Below, piece after piece: positions 8,438-17,680 of a DNA stretch of 64,000 bases. The stretch comes from Pseudovibrio zosterae (GTDB taxonomy: Bacteria; Pseudomonadota; Alphaproteobacteria; Rhizobiales; Stappiaceae). The first letter of the stretch is position 1, and each line of letters opens with the position of its first letter. Below the pieces are notes generated by a model. That model did not search any database. It saw only the letters and a program-made list of their open reading frames with translations, and was not told the DNA's origin. The stretch covers positions 1 to 64,000 of the forward strand of contig NZ_JAWXVZ010000012.1 in the NCBI RefSeq assembly GCF_033843645.1, written 5' to 3'. The translations under genes were made by a program, and so were the position numbers.

Positions 8438-9271
8438 TTAGCCTTTAACTGCACCGGCGGTCAAACCTGCCATCATCTGCTTTGAGAAGAACAGGAAGGC
8501 GACCAGAAGCGGGATCATAGAGAGGAAAGTGCCCAGCATGACCGCACCCCACGGGGTGTTGGCGACAGACTGCAAGGACCGCAGTGCAAGGGTCAGGACG
8601 TACTTGTCCGGCGAAGAGATGACGATCAGTGGCAGAAGGAAGTTGTTCCAAAGCGCGATGAACGTCACGATGCCCAGCGTTGCCAGTGCGGGCTTGATCA
8701 GAGGAAGAACGACCGTCCAATAGGTGCGAAAGTCTGAGGCACCATCCACCTTGGCGGCATCCAGCAGGTCCCGGGATATGGAGGTTACCATGTACTGCCG
8801 GATCAAGAAGATGCCCATGGCATTGGCTGCTAGTGGCAACCAGATCGCAGCGTGGGTGTCCAGCAGCCCGAGGAACTTTACTGTAAGAAAGAACGGGATC
8901 AAGGTGAGCACTGGCGGCACCATCATGGAAGCAACCATGACGCCGAACACCAAGTTCTTGCCCCGAAACTCGTAGGCAAAAAAGCCATAGGCACACATGG
9001 AACAGAACAGGACAGTAACCGCTGTACCAATGATGGAGACCATCAGAGAGTTCCCCAAAACCAGCCAGAACGGCATGATATCGAGAAGCTTTTCATAGTT
9101 CTCCAGAAGCCGGCTGCCGAAGTAGAACGGTGGCGGTGAGGAGAAGATCTCACTGCGGGAGTGGGTGCCCATCATGGCCACCCAGACAAATGGAAAGATC
9201 GTGATAAGCACGCTGACGATCAGGAAGGCGTGCATGCTGATCTTGGGAAGACGTTTCATAAGTGCTTTCAT
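8438..9271 (-). CDS. Sugar ABC transporter permease (MalG type)
   Basis: This 277-residue inner-membrane permease has about six hydrophobic segments. The EAA coupling loop appears as DLLDAAKVDGASDFRTYWTVVLPLIKPAL. The ATG at 9271 is chosen because GGGGAGG precedes it and it starts two bases after the TGA of the upstream permease gene; a GTG at 9322 would add an unlikely leader. It pairs with the MalF-type permease at 9273. Confidence 0.93.
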   Translation of the reverse strand: MKALMKRLPKISMHAFLIVSVLITIFPFVWVAMMGTHSRSEIFSSPPPFYFGSRLLENYEKLLDIMPFWLVLGNSLMVSIIGTAVTVLFCSMCAYGFFAYEFRGKNLVFGVMVASMMVPPVLTLIPFFLTVKFLGLLDTHAAIWLPLAANAMGIFLIRQYMVTSISRDLLDAAKVDGASDFRTYWTVVLPLIKPALATLGIVTFIALWNNFLLPLIVISSPDKYVLTLALRSLQSVANTPWGAVMLGTFLSMIPLLVAFLFFSKQMMAGLTAGAVKG

Positions 9272-9272
9272 A

Positions 9273-10289
9273 TCAGCGGTCCTCCCCGAGACCCTTGCGG
9301 CCATTGAAGTAGAAGTGAACACCGGTTGCGATCGCGATGAACAGGAACAAGATCCAGGAAATTGCTGCTGCCGCGCCCATTTCCAACCACTGCCAGCCCA
9401 CCAGATAGAGGTAGTAGGAGGCTGTCAGACCGGACTGCGCCACGCCGCCGCTCTCACCTTGTGTAAGAACGTAAGGTTCTTCGAAGAGCTGCAGGTTGCC
9501 GATGATGGTGAGTGTTACCGCGAAGAAAATGAACGGGCGGATCATAGGCAGAGCGACATGCCAGAACTGCTGCCAACGGCTGCATCCATCCACTTTCGCG
9601 GCATCATAAAGATCCCGAGAAACCGTCAGGAAGCCAGCGGAATACACCACGATGTTGAAGCCGGTGTACTTCCAGATCACCACCATTGCGATGGATGGCT
9701 TGAGCAAGTCTGACGAGGTCAGCCAGCGGATTGGCATGGCATCCTGCACCCATGAAAAGAACCAGGACAGGACGGGCAGGTTGGACAGTGCTAGAAGCCA
9801 CTGGTTCAAAATGCCAGCATTGGTGGAATAGATGCTGAAGAAGATCAGCGCCACGGCCACCGTTGAGGTAATGAATGGAATGAACATGGTGGCGGTATAG
9901 AGGTGGCGGAGCCTGCCATGTACAGCGGAGACCAGCATGTATGCCACTGGAATGGCCAGCAGGTGCTGGGGGATGCCGCTCACAACAGCCAGCCAGACCG
10001 TGTTGTAAAGGGACTTCCAAAGCCACGGATCAGTGAGGGCGAGCTGGTAGTTGTAAAGACCCACGTACTCCATGGAGGAAAGGCCAGCAACTGGGTTCCA
10101 CTCCTGAAACGAGAGGTAGATGGAAAACAGCAGTGGGAACAGGGTGAAGACCATGAAGAGGATAATGAATGGGCTGATAAACAACCACGGCATCAACCGC
10201 TTCTTCCAGATACGCAGGGTACTGCGCCGTCTGGCCGGAGCACGCATCTGAGTGCCCCGTTCTTCATTGGGCGTTGTTGTAAGTGTCAT
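9273..10289 (-). CDS. Sugar ABC transporter permease (MalF type)
   Basis: This 338-residue inner-membrane permease has a cytoplasmic basic N terminus (RAPARRRSTLRIWKKR), then a first membrane helix with PFIILFMVFTLFPLLFSIYLS, and five or so more helices. The EAA loop is DLYDAAKVDGCSRWQQFWHVALPMI. It belongs to the CUT1 family that takes di- and oligosaccharides. It is second among the transport genes, after the binding protein, with an 80-base gap. Confidence 0.93.
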   Translation of the reverse strand: MTLTTTPNEERGTQMRAPARRRSTLRIWKKRLMPWLFISPFIILFMVFTLFPLLFSIYLSFQEWNPVAGLSSMEYVGLYNYQLALTDPWLWKSLYNTVWLAVVSGIPQHLLAIPVAYMLVSAVHGRLRHLYTATMFIPFITSTVAVALIFFSIYSTNAGILNQWLLALSNLPVLSWFFSWVQDAMPIRWLTSSDLLKPSIAMVVIWKYTGFNIVVYSAGFLTVSRDLYDAAKVDGCSRWQQFWHVALPMIRPFIFFAVTLTIIGNLQLFEEPYVLTQGESGGVAQSGLTASYYLYLVGWQWLEMGAAAAISWILFLFIAIATGVHFYFNGRKGLGEDR

Positions 10290-10368
10290 GTCTCGCCTAA
10301 CTCAGTGAAGAGGGAAAAAGGCGGCAGGCTCTCAAGAAGGTGTTGGTCAGAGCCTGCCTTGTTCGGGC

Positions 10369-11604
10369 CTATTTCACGCGGCGTTTGATCAGGCGCTCAG
10401 CGTCACGCAGAGCAGCTTCAATGTCCTTGCCGTCATTCAGCACTTCAAGAAGTGCCGCACGCAGAACGATGTCGTCAGCGATCAGGTCGCCTTGGCGTGG
10501 TGCAACCGCTGGCACCTTTTGGGCAACTTCAGCGAACAGTTTGCGGGCTTTCTGGCCAGCAAGAAACTCAAGCGGTTCGTCAAAAGAAGCGTCGCTGTAG
10601 GTTTCAGTGAGCACTGGGAAGGAGCCAATGTTCTTCAGGCCTGCAAGCTGTGCTTCAGGAGTGCTGGTGAGGTACTTGATGAACTCCCAGGCATCCTTCT
10701 TGTTCTTGGCTTGCTTTGGTATGGCAAGGAAGGAGCCGCCCCAGGAACCGTAAATGCCATCAGGAAGGTTGGAGACGCCCCACAGGCCAGCTGTCTCAGG
10801 TGCCATCCAGTTTTGCAGGTGACCGAGAAGCCACGCACCGGAAAGCTGAGTGGCGACCGTGCCGTTCTTGAAGCCATCGTACCATTCATTGGTCCATGCG
10901 CGGACCTGAGCGTCGAGACCTTCTTCACGGATCTGCTTGGCAACGGTGAAGGCGTGGACGAAGCGGTCAGAGGTCACCAGCGGCTTGCCATCTTCGTCAA
11001 AATAGAAGCCTTCACCTTCCTTGACCGTGGTGTAGATGATGAGCTGCGCAACCTCTGCTGCGTCAGCGATCAGATATACATCTTTCTCTTTCAGCTTACG
11101 GCCATATTCGATGTAGCTGTCCCAGCTCTTGATGACGTCTTCAATGGAGGAGCCAACTGACTCTGCAATGTCGCGGCGGTAGTACATGACACCGGGGCCA
11201 ATATCGACTGGAATGGCATACTGGTTGCCGTCTGTTCCCTTGCCCTGATCCCAAGCATAGCTGACGAAATTTTCCTGCATGAGGTCAGCGCCATACTCAG
11301 GTGCTGAAAGGTTTTCAAAGCCGCCTGCGTTGATAAAGGAGCCAACGAAGCTCACGTCCACCACGACCACGTCACCGGCTCCCGATCCGGTGGCAAGGTT
11401 GGTTGTGAGCCTGCGGTGATGGTCCGCGTGCTGGTTCATTTGATAGGTAATGTTTATGTCTGGATGGCTCTCTTGAAACTGAGGGATCAGAACTTCCAGA
11501 TGACTGTCAAAATCCGGAAAACCATCAAAACGCAAGTCGCCAGCTTGCGCGGATGCGCCCATCAGGGCAGCTGTTGCAAGACCAGCAAGTAGATACTTCT
11601 TCAT
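10369..11604 (-). CDS. Sugar ABC transporter substrate-binding protein
   Basis: This 411-residue periplasmic binding protein of family 1 (MalE-like, CUT1) starts with the signal peptide MKKYLLAGLATAALMGASAQA. Family features include ITYQMNQHADHHRRLTTNLATGSGAGDVVVVD, the hinge region around VMYYRRDI, and WLLGHLQNWMAPETAGLWGVSNLP late in the protein. The ATG at 11604 is preceded by GGAGG; the earlier in-frame start adds five residues only. The gene begins 24 bases after the LacI gene. A beta-glucoside ligand is inferred from the GH1 gene in the operon. Confidence 0.93.
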   Translation of the reverse strand: MKKYLLAGLATAALMGASAQAGDLRFDGFPDFDSHLEVLIPQFQESHPDINITYQMNQHADHHRRLTTNLATGSGAGDVVVVDVSFVGSFINAGGFENLSAPEYGADLMQENFVSYAWDQGKGTDGNQYAIPVDIGPGVMYYRRDIAESVGSSIEDVIKSWDSYIEYGRKLKEKDVYLIADAAEVAQLIIYTTVKEGEGFYFDEDGKPLVTSDRFVHAFTVAKQIREEGLDAQVRAWTNEWYDGFKNGTVATQLSGAWLLGHLQNWMAPETAGLWGVSNLPDGIYGSWGGSFLAIPKQAKNKKDAWEFIKYLTSTPEAQLAGLKNIGSFPVLTETYSDASFDEPLEFLAGQKARKLFAEVAQKVPAVAPRQGDLIADDIVLRAALLEVLNDGKDIEAALRDAERLIKRRVK

Positions 11605-11628
11605 TGTTTCCTCCACCATTTGAACGTT

Positions 11629-12648
11629 TTAAGAACCTGTATTCAGATCCAGAACGGAAGCACGTTCGATCACTTCCGCCTCAAAACTTCTACAAATGCC
11701 CTCAATGTCAGGGCTTTTTCTGGCAACAGCATGTGCAAGCAAACCTGCAGCGGCGCCAATTTCCCTCAGGGGTTGGCGCACCGTTGTCAGCTTGGGGGAA
11801 AGGTGCCGTGCAAGATCAACATCATCGAAGCCGATAATGGAAATGTCATCGGGAATGCGAAGGCCTTTTTGGCGGCACGCTTCAATGGCACCCGCGGCCA
11901 TTTCATCGGATTGGCAGAACAGTGCAGTGAACTCTTTGGGGCCATTCAAAAGCGCCATCATGCGCTCGAAAGCCATGTCGTCTTTAAAGTTACCTTCAGC
12001 GGTCAGGTCTGGATCCAGCGGAATGCCAGCCTCGGCCAATTGCTGCTCGAAGCCCTTAAGGCGGTCCCGTGCCTCGTGGTAGGAAAAGGGGCCGGTAATC
12101 GTCGCGATTTTCCGGTGACCCTTGGCCACCAAGTGTGCTGCTGCCAAGGCCCCGCCGCGAACGTTGTCGAGATAAACGCAGCGGTCTTCGTAGTCTGGAA
12201 GGTGCCGGTTCATGAGTACGGACATGGGGTGTTTTTCCATGAAACCGGTCAGTTCTTCCTCAGCAAGCGCATCAGAATGGACGATTACGGCTTCGCATTG
12301 GCGGTCGAACAAGGACTGCCATGCGCTGCGTTCACCTTCTGCCGCTTCTCCGGATGATTCAGCAATGAGCTTGTAGCCAATCTTGCGAAGCGCGCGCTCC
12401 GCACCATCAATCATGGTGCCATAGTAGGCGGACCCGAATTGGTTCACCACAACGCCGATGGTGCGGGAAGAGCGGCTGGCCAGACCTTGCGCAACCTGGT
12501 TGGGGCGATAGCCTAGTGACTGCACAGCCTCTTGCACTTTCGCTTTCGTCTTTGCGTCAACCATTTCTGGTTTGTTTAAGGCGCGTGAAACGGTTGCGGT
12601 TGACACGCCAGCCTTGACTGCGACCTGTGCGATTGTTGCCACGAGCAT
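11629..12648 (-). CDS. LacI-family transcriptional regulator of the beta-glucoside operon
   Basis: This 339-residue regulator has an N-terminal LacI helix-turn-helix (TIAQVAVKAGVSTATVSRALN), the hinge helix RPNQVAQGLASRSSRTIGVVV, and a periplasmic-binding-protein-like sugar sensor domain. The ATG at 12648 has GGGAGA upstream and is the normal family start; the longer frame adds 27 non-family residues. It is the first gene of the operon, and two identical palindromic operators lie 50-100 bases upstream, so autoregulation together with the transporter genes is likely. Confidence 0.95.
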   Translation of the reverse strand: MLVATIAQVAVKAGVSTATVSRALNKPEMVDAKTKAKVQEAVQSLGYRPNQVAQGLASRSSRTIGVVVNQFGSAYYGTMIDGAERALRKIGYKLIAESSGEAAEGERSAWQSLFDRQCEAVIVHSDALAEEELTGFMEKHPMSVLMNRHLPDYEDRCVYLDNVRGGALAAAHLVAKGHRKIATITGPFSYHEARDRLKGFEQQLAEAGIPLDPDLTAEGNFKDDMAFERMMALLNGPKEFTALFCQSDEMAAGAIEACRQKGLRIPDDISIIGFDDVDLARHLSPKLTTVRQPLREIGAAAGLLAHAVARKSPDIEGICRSFEAEVIERASVLDLNTGS

Positions 12649-12698
12649 TCTCCCAAATGCAGCGCTTCTATCTTTCAATTCTCCCAGTCGAATCGACT

Positions 12699-12744
12699 TG
12701 TAAGCGCTTACATGCAGGAAGGCTGTCATTTGTAAGCGCTTACA
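12699..12744. promoter_or_regulatory. Twin LacI-type operators
   Basis: Two identical 14-base perfect palindromes, TGTAAGCGCTTACA, occur at 12699-12712 and 12731-12744. Their centres are 32 bases apart, about three helical turns, so both could be contacted from one face. The central CGCTTACG-like core is the classic LacI-family operator form. They lie upstream of the lacI gene and probably overlap its promoter. Confidence 0.9.
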
Positions 12745-13213
12745 TCAAGAAAAAAATATCAGGATCAGTCCTTCTGCTTAACTGTGAAGTATCAGCTGAG
12801 GGTGTCGCTTTTTGGCTTACTTATTGGAAATGTTCAAAGTTTGGGGAGCGGGCGTTCCGCAGACCTTGAGGGCGATGCTCGCGCAGAAAAAGGCGTGCGC
12901 AGCTTGCTTGTTATCAACATTTACCAAAAGGCTCATTGCTGGCGGTGCCGCCACAGGCCATCGGAGGCGGTGTCACGTGTCTCAAACTTCTCGTTAGTGC
13001 CGTTTGCCGTTGTTGCTGCGAGCCCTTCAACCTCAGTGCCCACCAGCGTACTGAAACCATCTCCCAGTTCGTTCTAGTAGACGCAGGTTGGAACAGGCAC
13101 CTGCGATACAGCTAGCTAGGACCGCTCCAGGTTGAGGCACACGCACAACAGGTCGAGGCAGACTTGGTGATGCAAGAGGAGCGTGGAGAACGCCGGAGGG
13201 GGCATCTCATGCC
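12745..13213. other. Intergenic region between the LacI operon and the phospho-beta-glucosidase gene
   Basis: About 470 bases. Short open frames exist on the plus strand but lack ribosome binding sites and protein-like composition. The region should contain the promoter for the gene at 13214. The twin LacI operators at its left edge might also influence this divergent promoter, but they are more than 450 bases away. Confidence 0.45.
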
Positions 13214-14668
13214 ATGTTCATATGGAATGATTACGCTATGGTGAGCGAAACACATCTAGTCACTGCAGGTACACCGATGGCCACATTCCCGGATAATTTT
13301 CTATGGGGCGGCGCAATTGCCGCCAATCAGGTTGAGGGTTCTTTTGATAAGGACGGGAAGGGGCTATCAACCTCCGACATGTTGCCCAAGGGTATCTTGA
13401 ACCCTCATCAATCACGGGAGGAGCGCACACCGGGCATCAAGGATTTGGCGATTGATTTCTACAACCGCTATCCAGAAGACATCGCTCTGTTCAAAGAAAT
13501 GGGCTTCAATTGCCTTCGCCTTTCCATCGCTTGGACGCGCATCTTCCCAAAGGGAGACGAGGACACGCCCAATGAGGCGGGGCTCGCCTATTATCAAAAG
13601 ATTTTCGATGAACTTGCCAAGCACGACATCACTCCATTCGTGACCTTGTCGCACTATGAGATGCCGTATGCGTTGACCGAGACTTATGGCGGGTGGGCTG
13701 ATCGGCGCCTGATCGGTTTCTTTGAGAGATACGCTCGAACCGTCTTTGATGCCTACAAGGACAAGGTCAAGCTGTGGCTGACCTTCAATGAGATCAATAT
13801 GTCCTTGCACGCGCCGTTTACCGGTGTCGGCTTGCCTGAAGACGCAGCTGAAGCAGAGATCTATCAGGCCATTCACCACCAGCTAGTTGCCAGTGCCCGC
13901 GCCGTACGACTGTGCCACGAGATTGTACCAAACGCACGTATTGGCAACATGCTTCTGGGGGCGATCAACTATCCTTACACCTGCAATCCGGATGATGTAA
14001 TTGCCGCCATGAACGAGAACAACAAGTGGCTGTTCTTTGGGGATGTACAGACCCGTGGCCGCTATCCCGGCTACATGTTGCGTTACTTCCGGGACAACGG
14101 CATTGAGATCCAGATGGAGGAGGGAGATCTGGAGGAGCTTGCAGATGCCAGCGTCGACTTCATCTCCTTCAGCTACTACGCCTCCGGTTGCGCCAGTGCC
14201 GACCCAAAGCAAAAGGAAGTCGGCAACATCGTCGATAGCGTGCCAAACCCGTATTTGGCGAAAAGTCAGTGGGGATGGCTGATCGATCCGAAGGGGCTGC
14301 GTATCCTCTTGAACTTTCTTTATGATCGCTACCAAAAGCCATTGTTCGTCGTCGAAAATGGTCTGGGTGCGCGGGATGAAGTAACAGTAAATGGCGAAAT
14401 CTTTGACGATTACCGTATCTCCTATCTGAACGATCATCTGGTTCAAGCCCGCGAAGCAACACTGGACGGGGTCGAGCTGATGGGCTTCACAAGTTGGGGG
14501 CCGATTGACCTGGTGGCAAACTCAACAGCTCAGATGAGCAAGCGCTATGGTTACATCTACGTCGACCGTCATGACGATGGCACCGGTACGTTGGAGCGCA
14601 AACGGAAGAAGAGCTTCCATTGGTATAAGCAAGTCATCGCGACGAACGGGGCAAGTCTGAAGACCTGA
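13214..14668 (+). CDS. GH1 6-phospho-beta-glucosidase (BglA type)
   Basis: This is a GH1 enzyme of up to 484 residues. Acid/base is E193 in TFNEIN and nucleophile E381 in VVENG. The phosphate-binding loop of the 6-phospho subgroup is present (STAQMSKRYGYIYVD with S442, K443, Y445 by the long start), and the C terminus RKKSFHWYKQVIA closely follows E. coli BglA. So it should cleave beta-glucoside 6-phosphates such as cellobiose-6-phosphate. The start is uncertain: 13214 has GGAGGGGG about 12 bases upstream, whereas the family usually starts near the ATG at 13277 (MATFPDNFLWGG). No PTS permease is encoded nearby, which is odd for this enzyme. Confidence 0.92.
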   Translation: MFIWNDYAMVSETHLVTAGTPMATFPDNFLWGGAIAANQVEGSFDKDGKGLSTSDMLPKGILNPHQSREERTPGIKDLAIDFYNRYPEDIALFKEMGFNCLRLSIAWTRIFPKGDEDTPNEAGLAYYQKIFDELAKHDITPFVTLSHYEMPYALTETYGGWADRRLIGFFERYARTVFDAYKDKVKLWLTFNEINMSLHAPFTGVGLPEDAAEAEIYQAIHHQLVASARAVRLCHEIVPNARIGNMLLGAINYPYTCNPDDVIAAMNENNKWLFFGDVQTRGRYPGYMLRYFRDNGIEIQMEEGDLEELADASVDFISFSYYASGCASADPKQKEVGNIVDSVPNPYLAKSQWGWLIDPKGLRILLNFLYDRYQKPLFVVENGLGARDEVTVNGEIFDDYRISYLNDHLVQAREATLDGVELMGFTSWGPIDLVANSTAQMSKRYGYIYVDRHDDGTGTLERKRKKSFHWYKQVIATNGASLKT

Positions 14669-14716
14669 CCAAAACGTTCCGGTCAGCGACGCGAACAACA
14701 AGTGACGTGTTTTGGG

Positions 14717-14748
14717 AAGCAGAGGAGAGAAATCACCTCTGCTTTTTT
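14717..14748 (+). terminator. Terminator of the 6-phospho-beta-glucosidase gene
   Basis: AGCAGAGG pairs with CCTCTGCT around an eight-to-ten base loop and is followed by six T residues. It is a strong canonical terminator 50 bases after the stop. Confidence 0.9.
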
Positions 14749-14809
14749 GCGCGCATTTACTTGTGTAGCAACCAGAAATGGGTTAGTGAAAATTCTTTCT
14801 AGCCTTGAA

Positions 14810-14829
14810 AAATTTATCATGTTAAATTT
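14810..14829. promoter_or_regulatory. Candidate ROK operator upstream of the ROK gene
   Basis: An inverted repeat AAATTTA-N6-TAAATTT lies 50 bases before the ROK start codon. ROK repressors of the NagC/XylR group usually bind A/T-rich palindromes, so autoregulation is plausible. The assignment is inferred from position and composition. Confidence 0.45.
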
Positions 14830-14877
14830 GAAGGGCAAAATATAGAGGCTCTCCACGCATGCGCGTGAGAGAGGTCA

Positions 14878-16110
14878 ATGATCTCCTGGCAAGACAAGCG
14901 AAGATCGGTTGTGCAGAAATCAAAATCCTCACTGATTGAACAAAGAAGGCAGGGCCGTGTCCTGATTTTCTCGCAGTTGAGGAAGTCAGGCCAACTGGCC
15001 CGTATTGACTTGTCCAAAGAGACAGGGCTTAGCCCCGCGACAGTTACCACCATCACCGCTGAGATGATGGAGGAGGGGCTCATCGAAGAGGCCGATCGTG
15101 CAGCCCCCACTGGGGACGCTAAGCGAGGACGACCAAGAGTAGAGCTAAAGCTCAGCTCTTCTTCGTGCATCGTCGCGGGGATCAAGCTCTCAAAAGGCGT
15201 GATGTCTTCAGTGGTTGTTGACCTGGCAGGCAACACTCTTGGCAGTCTGGCCCGTACCTTCAATCCGGCCACAGTTGAGGCGGATGTTCTGGCAGTGTCC
15301 GTGCGGGAGCTCTTGAAGGATCTTCTTGCGCCTCAAGGCTTGAAGATAGAGGACCTGTCAGGAGTTGGCATCGGCGTTCCCGGCATCGTCAACAAGGAAG
15401 AGGGCTACGTATATTGGAGCCCGATGTTGACACAGCGCAATGTTCCGCTGTTGGAACGATTGGCGGACCATTTGCCGGTTCCGGTCTTCATAGACAATGA
15501 TGCAAACCTCGTGGCGCTTGCTGAGCTTTGGTTCGGGTATGGCCGCACATTTGATGATTTCATCGTGGTAACCACCGAGCACGGTGTTGGCATGGGCATC
15601 GTGATCGACGGGAAGGTGTATCGAGGAGCCCGCGGATGCGGAGCTGAACTGGGTCATACCAAGATCATTCCTGACGGCGCTCTGTGTCGCTGCGGCCAAC
15701 GCGGTTGTCTGGAGGCCTATGTTGCGGACTATGCGTTGCTTCGTGAGGCCAACATCGCAATGCCGGATCTGCCAAGCAACTCACTTGAGAGCCGACTGGA
15801 TCAGCTCTATCGAATGGCTCAAGAGGGCCATCAAGAGGCTAAGTCGATCTTCTGGCGTGCGGGTAAATTGCTTGCTCTGGGGCTGGCAAACATCATCAAT
15901 GTCTTTGCTCCCAAGCTCATTATCGTTGCTGGGGAGCAGATGCGTCTCGATTATCTTTCTTCTGATGAGTTCACGCAGGAGGTGCAGCGAAACATTGTGT
16001 ACGTTGAGGGGCCAAGGCCGGAAATTGTGGTACATCGCTGGGGCGATCTCATGTGGGCAAAAGGTGCTGCTGCCTTCGCACTGAGCGAGTGCATGAATGC
16101 TTCCCTCTAG
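14878..16110 (+). CDS. ROK-family transcriptional repressor (NagC/XylR-like)
   Basis: This 410-residue protein has an N-terminal winged helix (LARIDLSKETGLSPATVTTITAEMMEEGLIEEA) followed by a ROK sugar-kinase fold. The zinc-binding ROK signature CRCGQRGCLEAY is present, as are GVGIGVPGIV and the putative sugar-site ELGHTKI. Because of the DNA-binding domain I call it a regulator and not a kinase. GAGAGAGG lies close to the ATG. It sits between the 6-phospho-beta-glucosidase and the aldolase/PfkB kinase genes, so it probably controls these in response to a sugar or sugar phosphate. Confidence 0.92.
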   Translation: MISWQDKRRSVVQKSKSSLIEQRRQGRVLIFSQLRKSGQLARIDLSKETGLSPATVTTITAEMMEEGLIEEADRAAPTGDAKRGRPRVELKLSSSSCIVAGIKLSKGVMSSVVVDLAGNTLGSLARTFNPATVEADVLAVSVRELLKDLLAPQGLKIEDLSGVGIGVPGIVNKEEGYVYWSPMLTQRNVPLLERLADHLPVPVFIDNDANLVALAELWFGYGRTFDDFIVVTTEHGVGMGIVIDGKVYRGARGCGAELGHTKIIPDGALCRCGQRGCLEAYVADYALLREANIAMPDLPSNSLESRLDQLYRMAQEGHQEAKSIFWRAGKLLALGLANIINVFAPKLIIVAGEQMRLDYLSSDEFTQEVQRNIVYVEGPRPEIVVHRWGDLMWAKGAAAFALSECMNASL

Positions 16111-16567
16111 CATTGAAGAGGCTTGTTACCCCATTGACGCTTGAGCCGCACACCCGCGCCTGTATGACGCGCCATGTTTGTGCTCGCCGCGTATACGTAA
16201 AGGGTGTAATGTCCAAGCCGGTTGGTTCTGTGATACCGCTGACAGGTGCGGATGATTGAAGTGAGCCACTGAATGTGTGCAGTGCGCATCGAGTGAAGGA
16301 ACCCAAGTTCGCTCTGGTGCGCAGTCTCGTACGCGTTCGTTCCTGAAACATTGGAGAACGGTGTGGGATTGAATGTCCCCACCTTTTGCCGAAGAGCTGA
16401 GATGGGCGGAAAACTGCCATTTCCTGCGCTTTTCACCGGTGCGACAATGCGCCGCGTGAAGTACGTGGAAATCCGTCGGGATATAGCTATTTAAATCGGT
16501 TTAAATTACACCCATCAAAGCTCTGAATCACCCACTACGTGGATATCCGGTCCACAGGAGGACTTGA
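16111..16567. other. Leader and promoter region of the aldolase gene
   Basis: About 455 bases without a convincing gene. The only structured element I see is the A/T-rich inverted repeat at 16489-16506. The end carries AGGAGG just before the aldolase ATG. Confidence 0.5.
16489..16506. promoter_or_regulatory. A/T-rich inverted repeat upstream of fba, possible ROK site
   Basis: ATTTAAA-TCGG-TTTAAAT has perfect seven-base arms and sits 62 bases before the fba start. It is similar in composition to the repeat at 14810-14829 but does not align base for base with it. It could be an operator for the ROK regulator encoded just upstream. Confidence 0.45.
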
Positions 16568-17638
16568 ATGGGAAAGTTGCAGCCTGGCGTCGTATACGGC
16601 GAAGACTACAAAACTTTGATCGAAGCATGCCGTGAAGGTGGTTACGCCCTTCCGGCCGTTAACATTGTTGGCACTAACTCCTTGAACGCAGTTCTGGAAG
16701 CAGCAGCCAAGAACAAATCCGACGTTATCATTCAGCTTTCCAACGGTGGTGCTCAGTTCTTCGCAGGCGCAGGTCTGGAAGATGGGTTCAAGGCACGCGT
16801 CCTTGGCGCTGTGTCTGCTGCGCAGCACGTTCATCTGCTTGCCAAGCATTATGGCGTTTGTGTCGTGCTTCACACCGACCATGCCAACCGCAAGTTCCTG
16901 CCATGGCTGGAAGCGCTGGTTGACGAAGGTGAAGCCTACTACAAGGCAAACGGCAAGCCGCTTTTCTCCTCTCACATGCTCGACCTTTCCGAAGAGAGCC
17001 TTGAAGAGAACCTTGCTGAAAGTGAGCGCCTGCTGAAGCGCATGGCTCCACTTGAAATGAGCCTGGAAATCGAACTCGGCTGTACGGGTGGTGAGGAAGA
17101 TGGTGTTGGTTCCGATGAAGATATCGGAGCAGACAATCCAAAGCTCTACACCCAGCCAGAAGACGTTCTGGAAGCATATGACCGCTTGTCTCCACTGGGT
17201 CATTTCTCCGTTGCGGCATCCTTCGGTAACGTACATGGCGTTTACAAGCCAGGTAACGTGAAGCTGCGCCCAGAGATCCTGCGCGAAAGCCAAAAGCTGG
17301 TACAGGAAACCCACTCTCTGGAAAGCAACCCGCTGCCGCTGGTATTCCACGGTGGTTCTGGTTCTGAAAAGGCGAAGATCACTGAAAGCCTCGGCTACGG
17401 TGTCTTCAAGATGAACATCGACACTGACACCCAGTTTGCGTTCTCCGAACCTGTAGGTGCTTACGTCGAGAAGAACGCACGTGCGTTCAAGTATCAGATC
17501 GATCCGGAAGACGGCACGCCATACAAGAAACTCTACGACCCACGCAAGGTTCTCCGCGCTGGTGAAGAGGGTATTGTTGAGCGCATGACCGAGGCCTTCA
17601 AGGACCTTGGCAGCACCGGCAAGACGCTGGCGCAATAA
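16568..17638 (+). CDS. fba: Class II fructose-bisphosphate aldolase (FbaA type)
   Basis: This 356-residue zinc aldolase cleaves fructose-1,6-bisphosphate into two triose phosphates. The catalytic Asp and the zinc histidine lie in LHTDHANRKF (D104, H105). ELGCTGGEEDGVG and the phosphate-binding VFHGGSGS are typical of the class IIA group, as is the 350-360 residue length. AGGAGG lies eight bases upstream of the ATG. The gene is followed by a hairpin and then by a PfkB kinase, which suggests a dedicated sugar pathway rather than only central glycolysis. Confidence 0.95.
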   Translation: MGKLQPGVVYGEDYKTLIEACREGGYALPAVNIVGTNSLNAVLEAAAKNKSDVIIQLSNGGAQFFAGAGLEDGFKARVLGAVSAAQHVHLLAKHYGVCVVLHTDHANRKFLPWLEALVDEGEAYYKANGKPLFSSHMLDLSEESLEENLAESERLLKRMAPLEMSLEIELGCTGGEEDGVGSDEDIGADNPKLYTQPEDVLEAYDRLSPLGHFSVAASFGNVHGVYKPGNVKLRPEILRESQKLVQETHSLESNPLPLVFHGGSGSEKAKITESLGYGVFKMNIDTDTQFAFSEPVGAYVEKNARAFKYQIDPEDGTPYKKLYDPRKVLRAGEEGIVERMTEAFKDLGSTGKTLAQ

Positions 17639-17652
17639 TACGTAAAAATACA

Positions 17653-17680
17653 AAGTGACCCGTTTTCGGGTCACTTTTCT
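17653..17680 (+). terminator. Terminator or attenuator between fba and the PfkB kinase gene
   Basis: AAAGTGACCCG pairs with CGGGTCACTTT around TTTT, followed by TCTCTTTCT. The long stem would end most fba transcripts, so the kinase gene may have its own promoter or depend on read-through. Confidence 0.8.

Noticed and set aside
12784..13077. Open frame between the LacI operators and the phospho-beta-glucosidase
   Set aside because: Composition is not protein-like, no Shine-Dalgarno sequence, and it overlaps other short frames.
14878..16110. ROK protein as a sugar kinase
   Set aside because: It carries an N-terminal winged-helix DNA-binding domain, so a repressor role is more likely, although the kinase fold is present.
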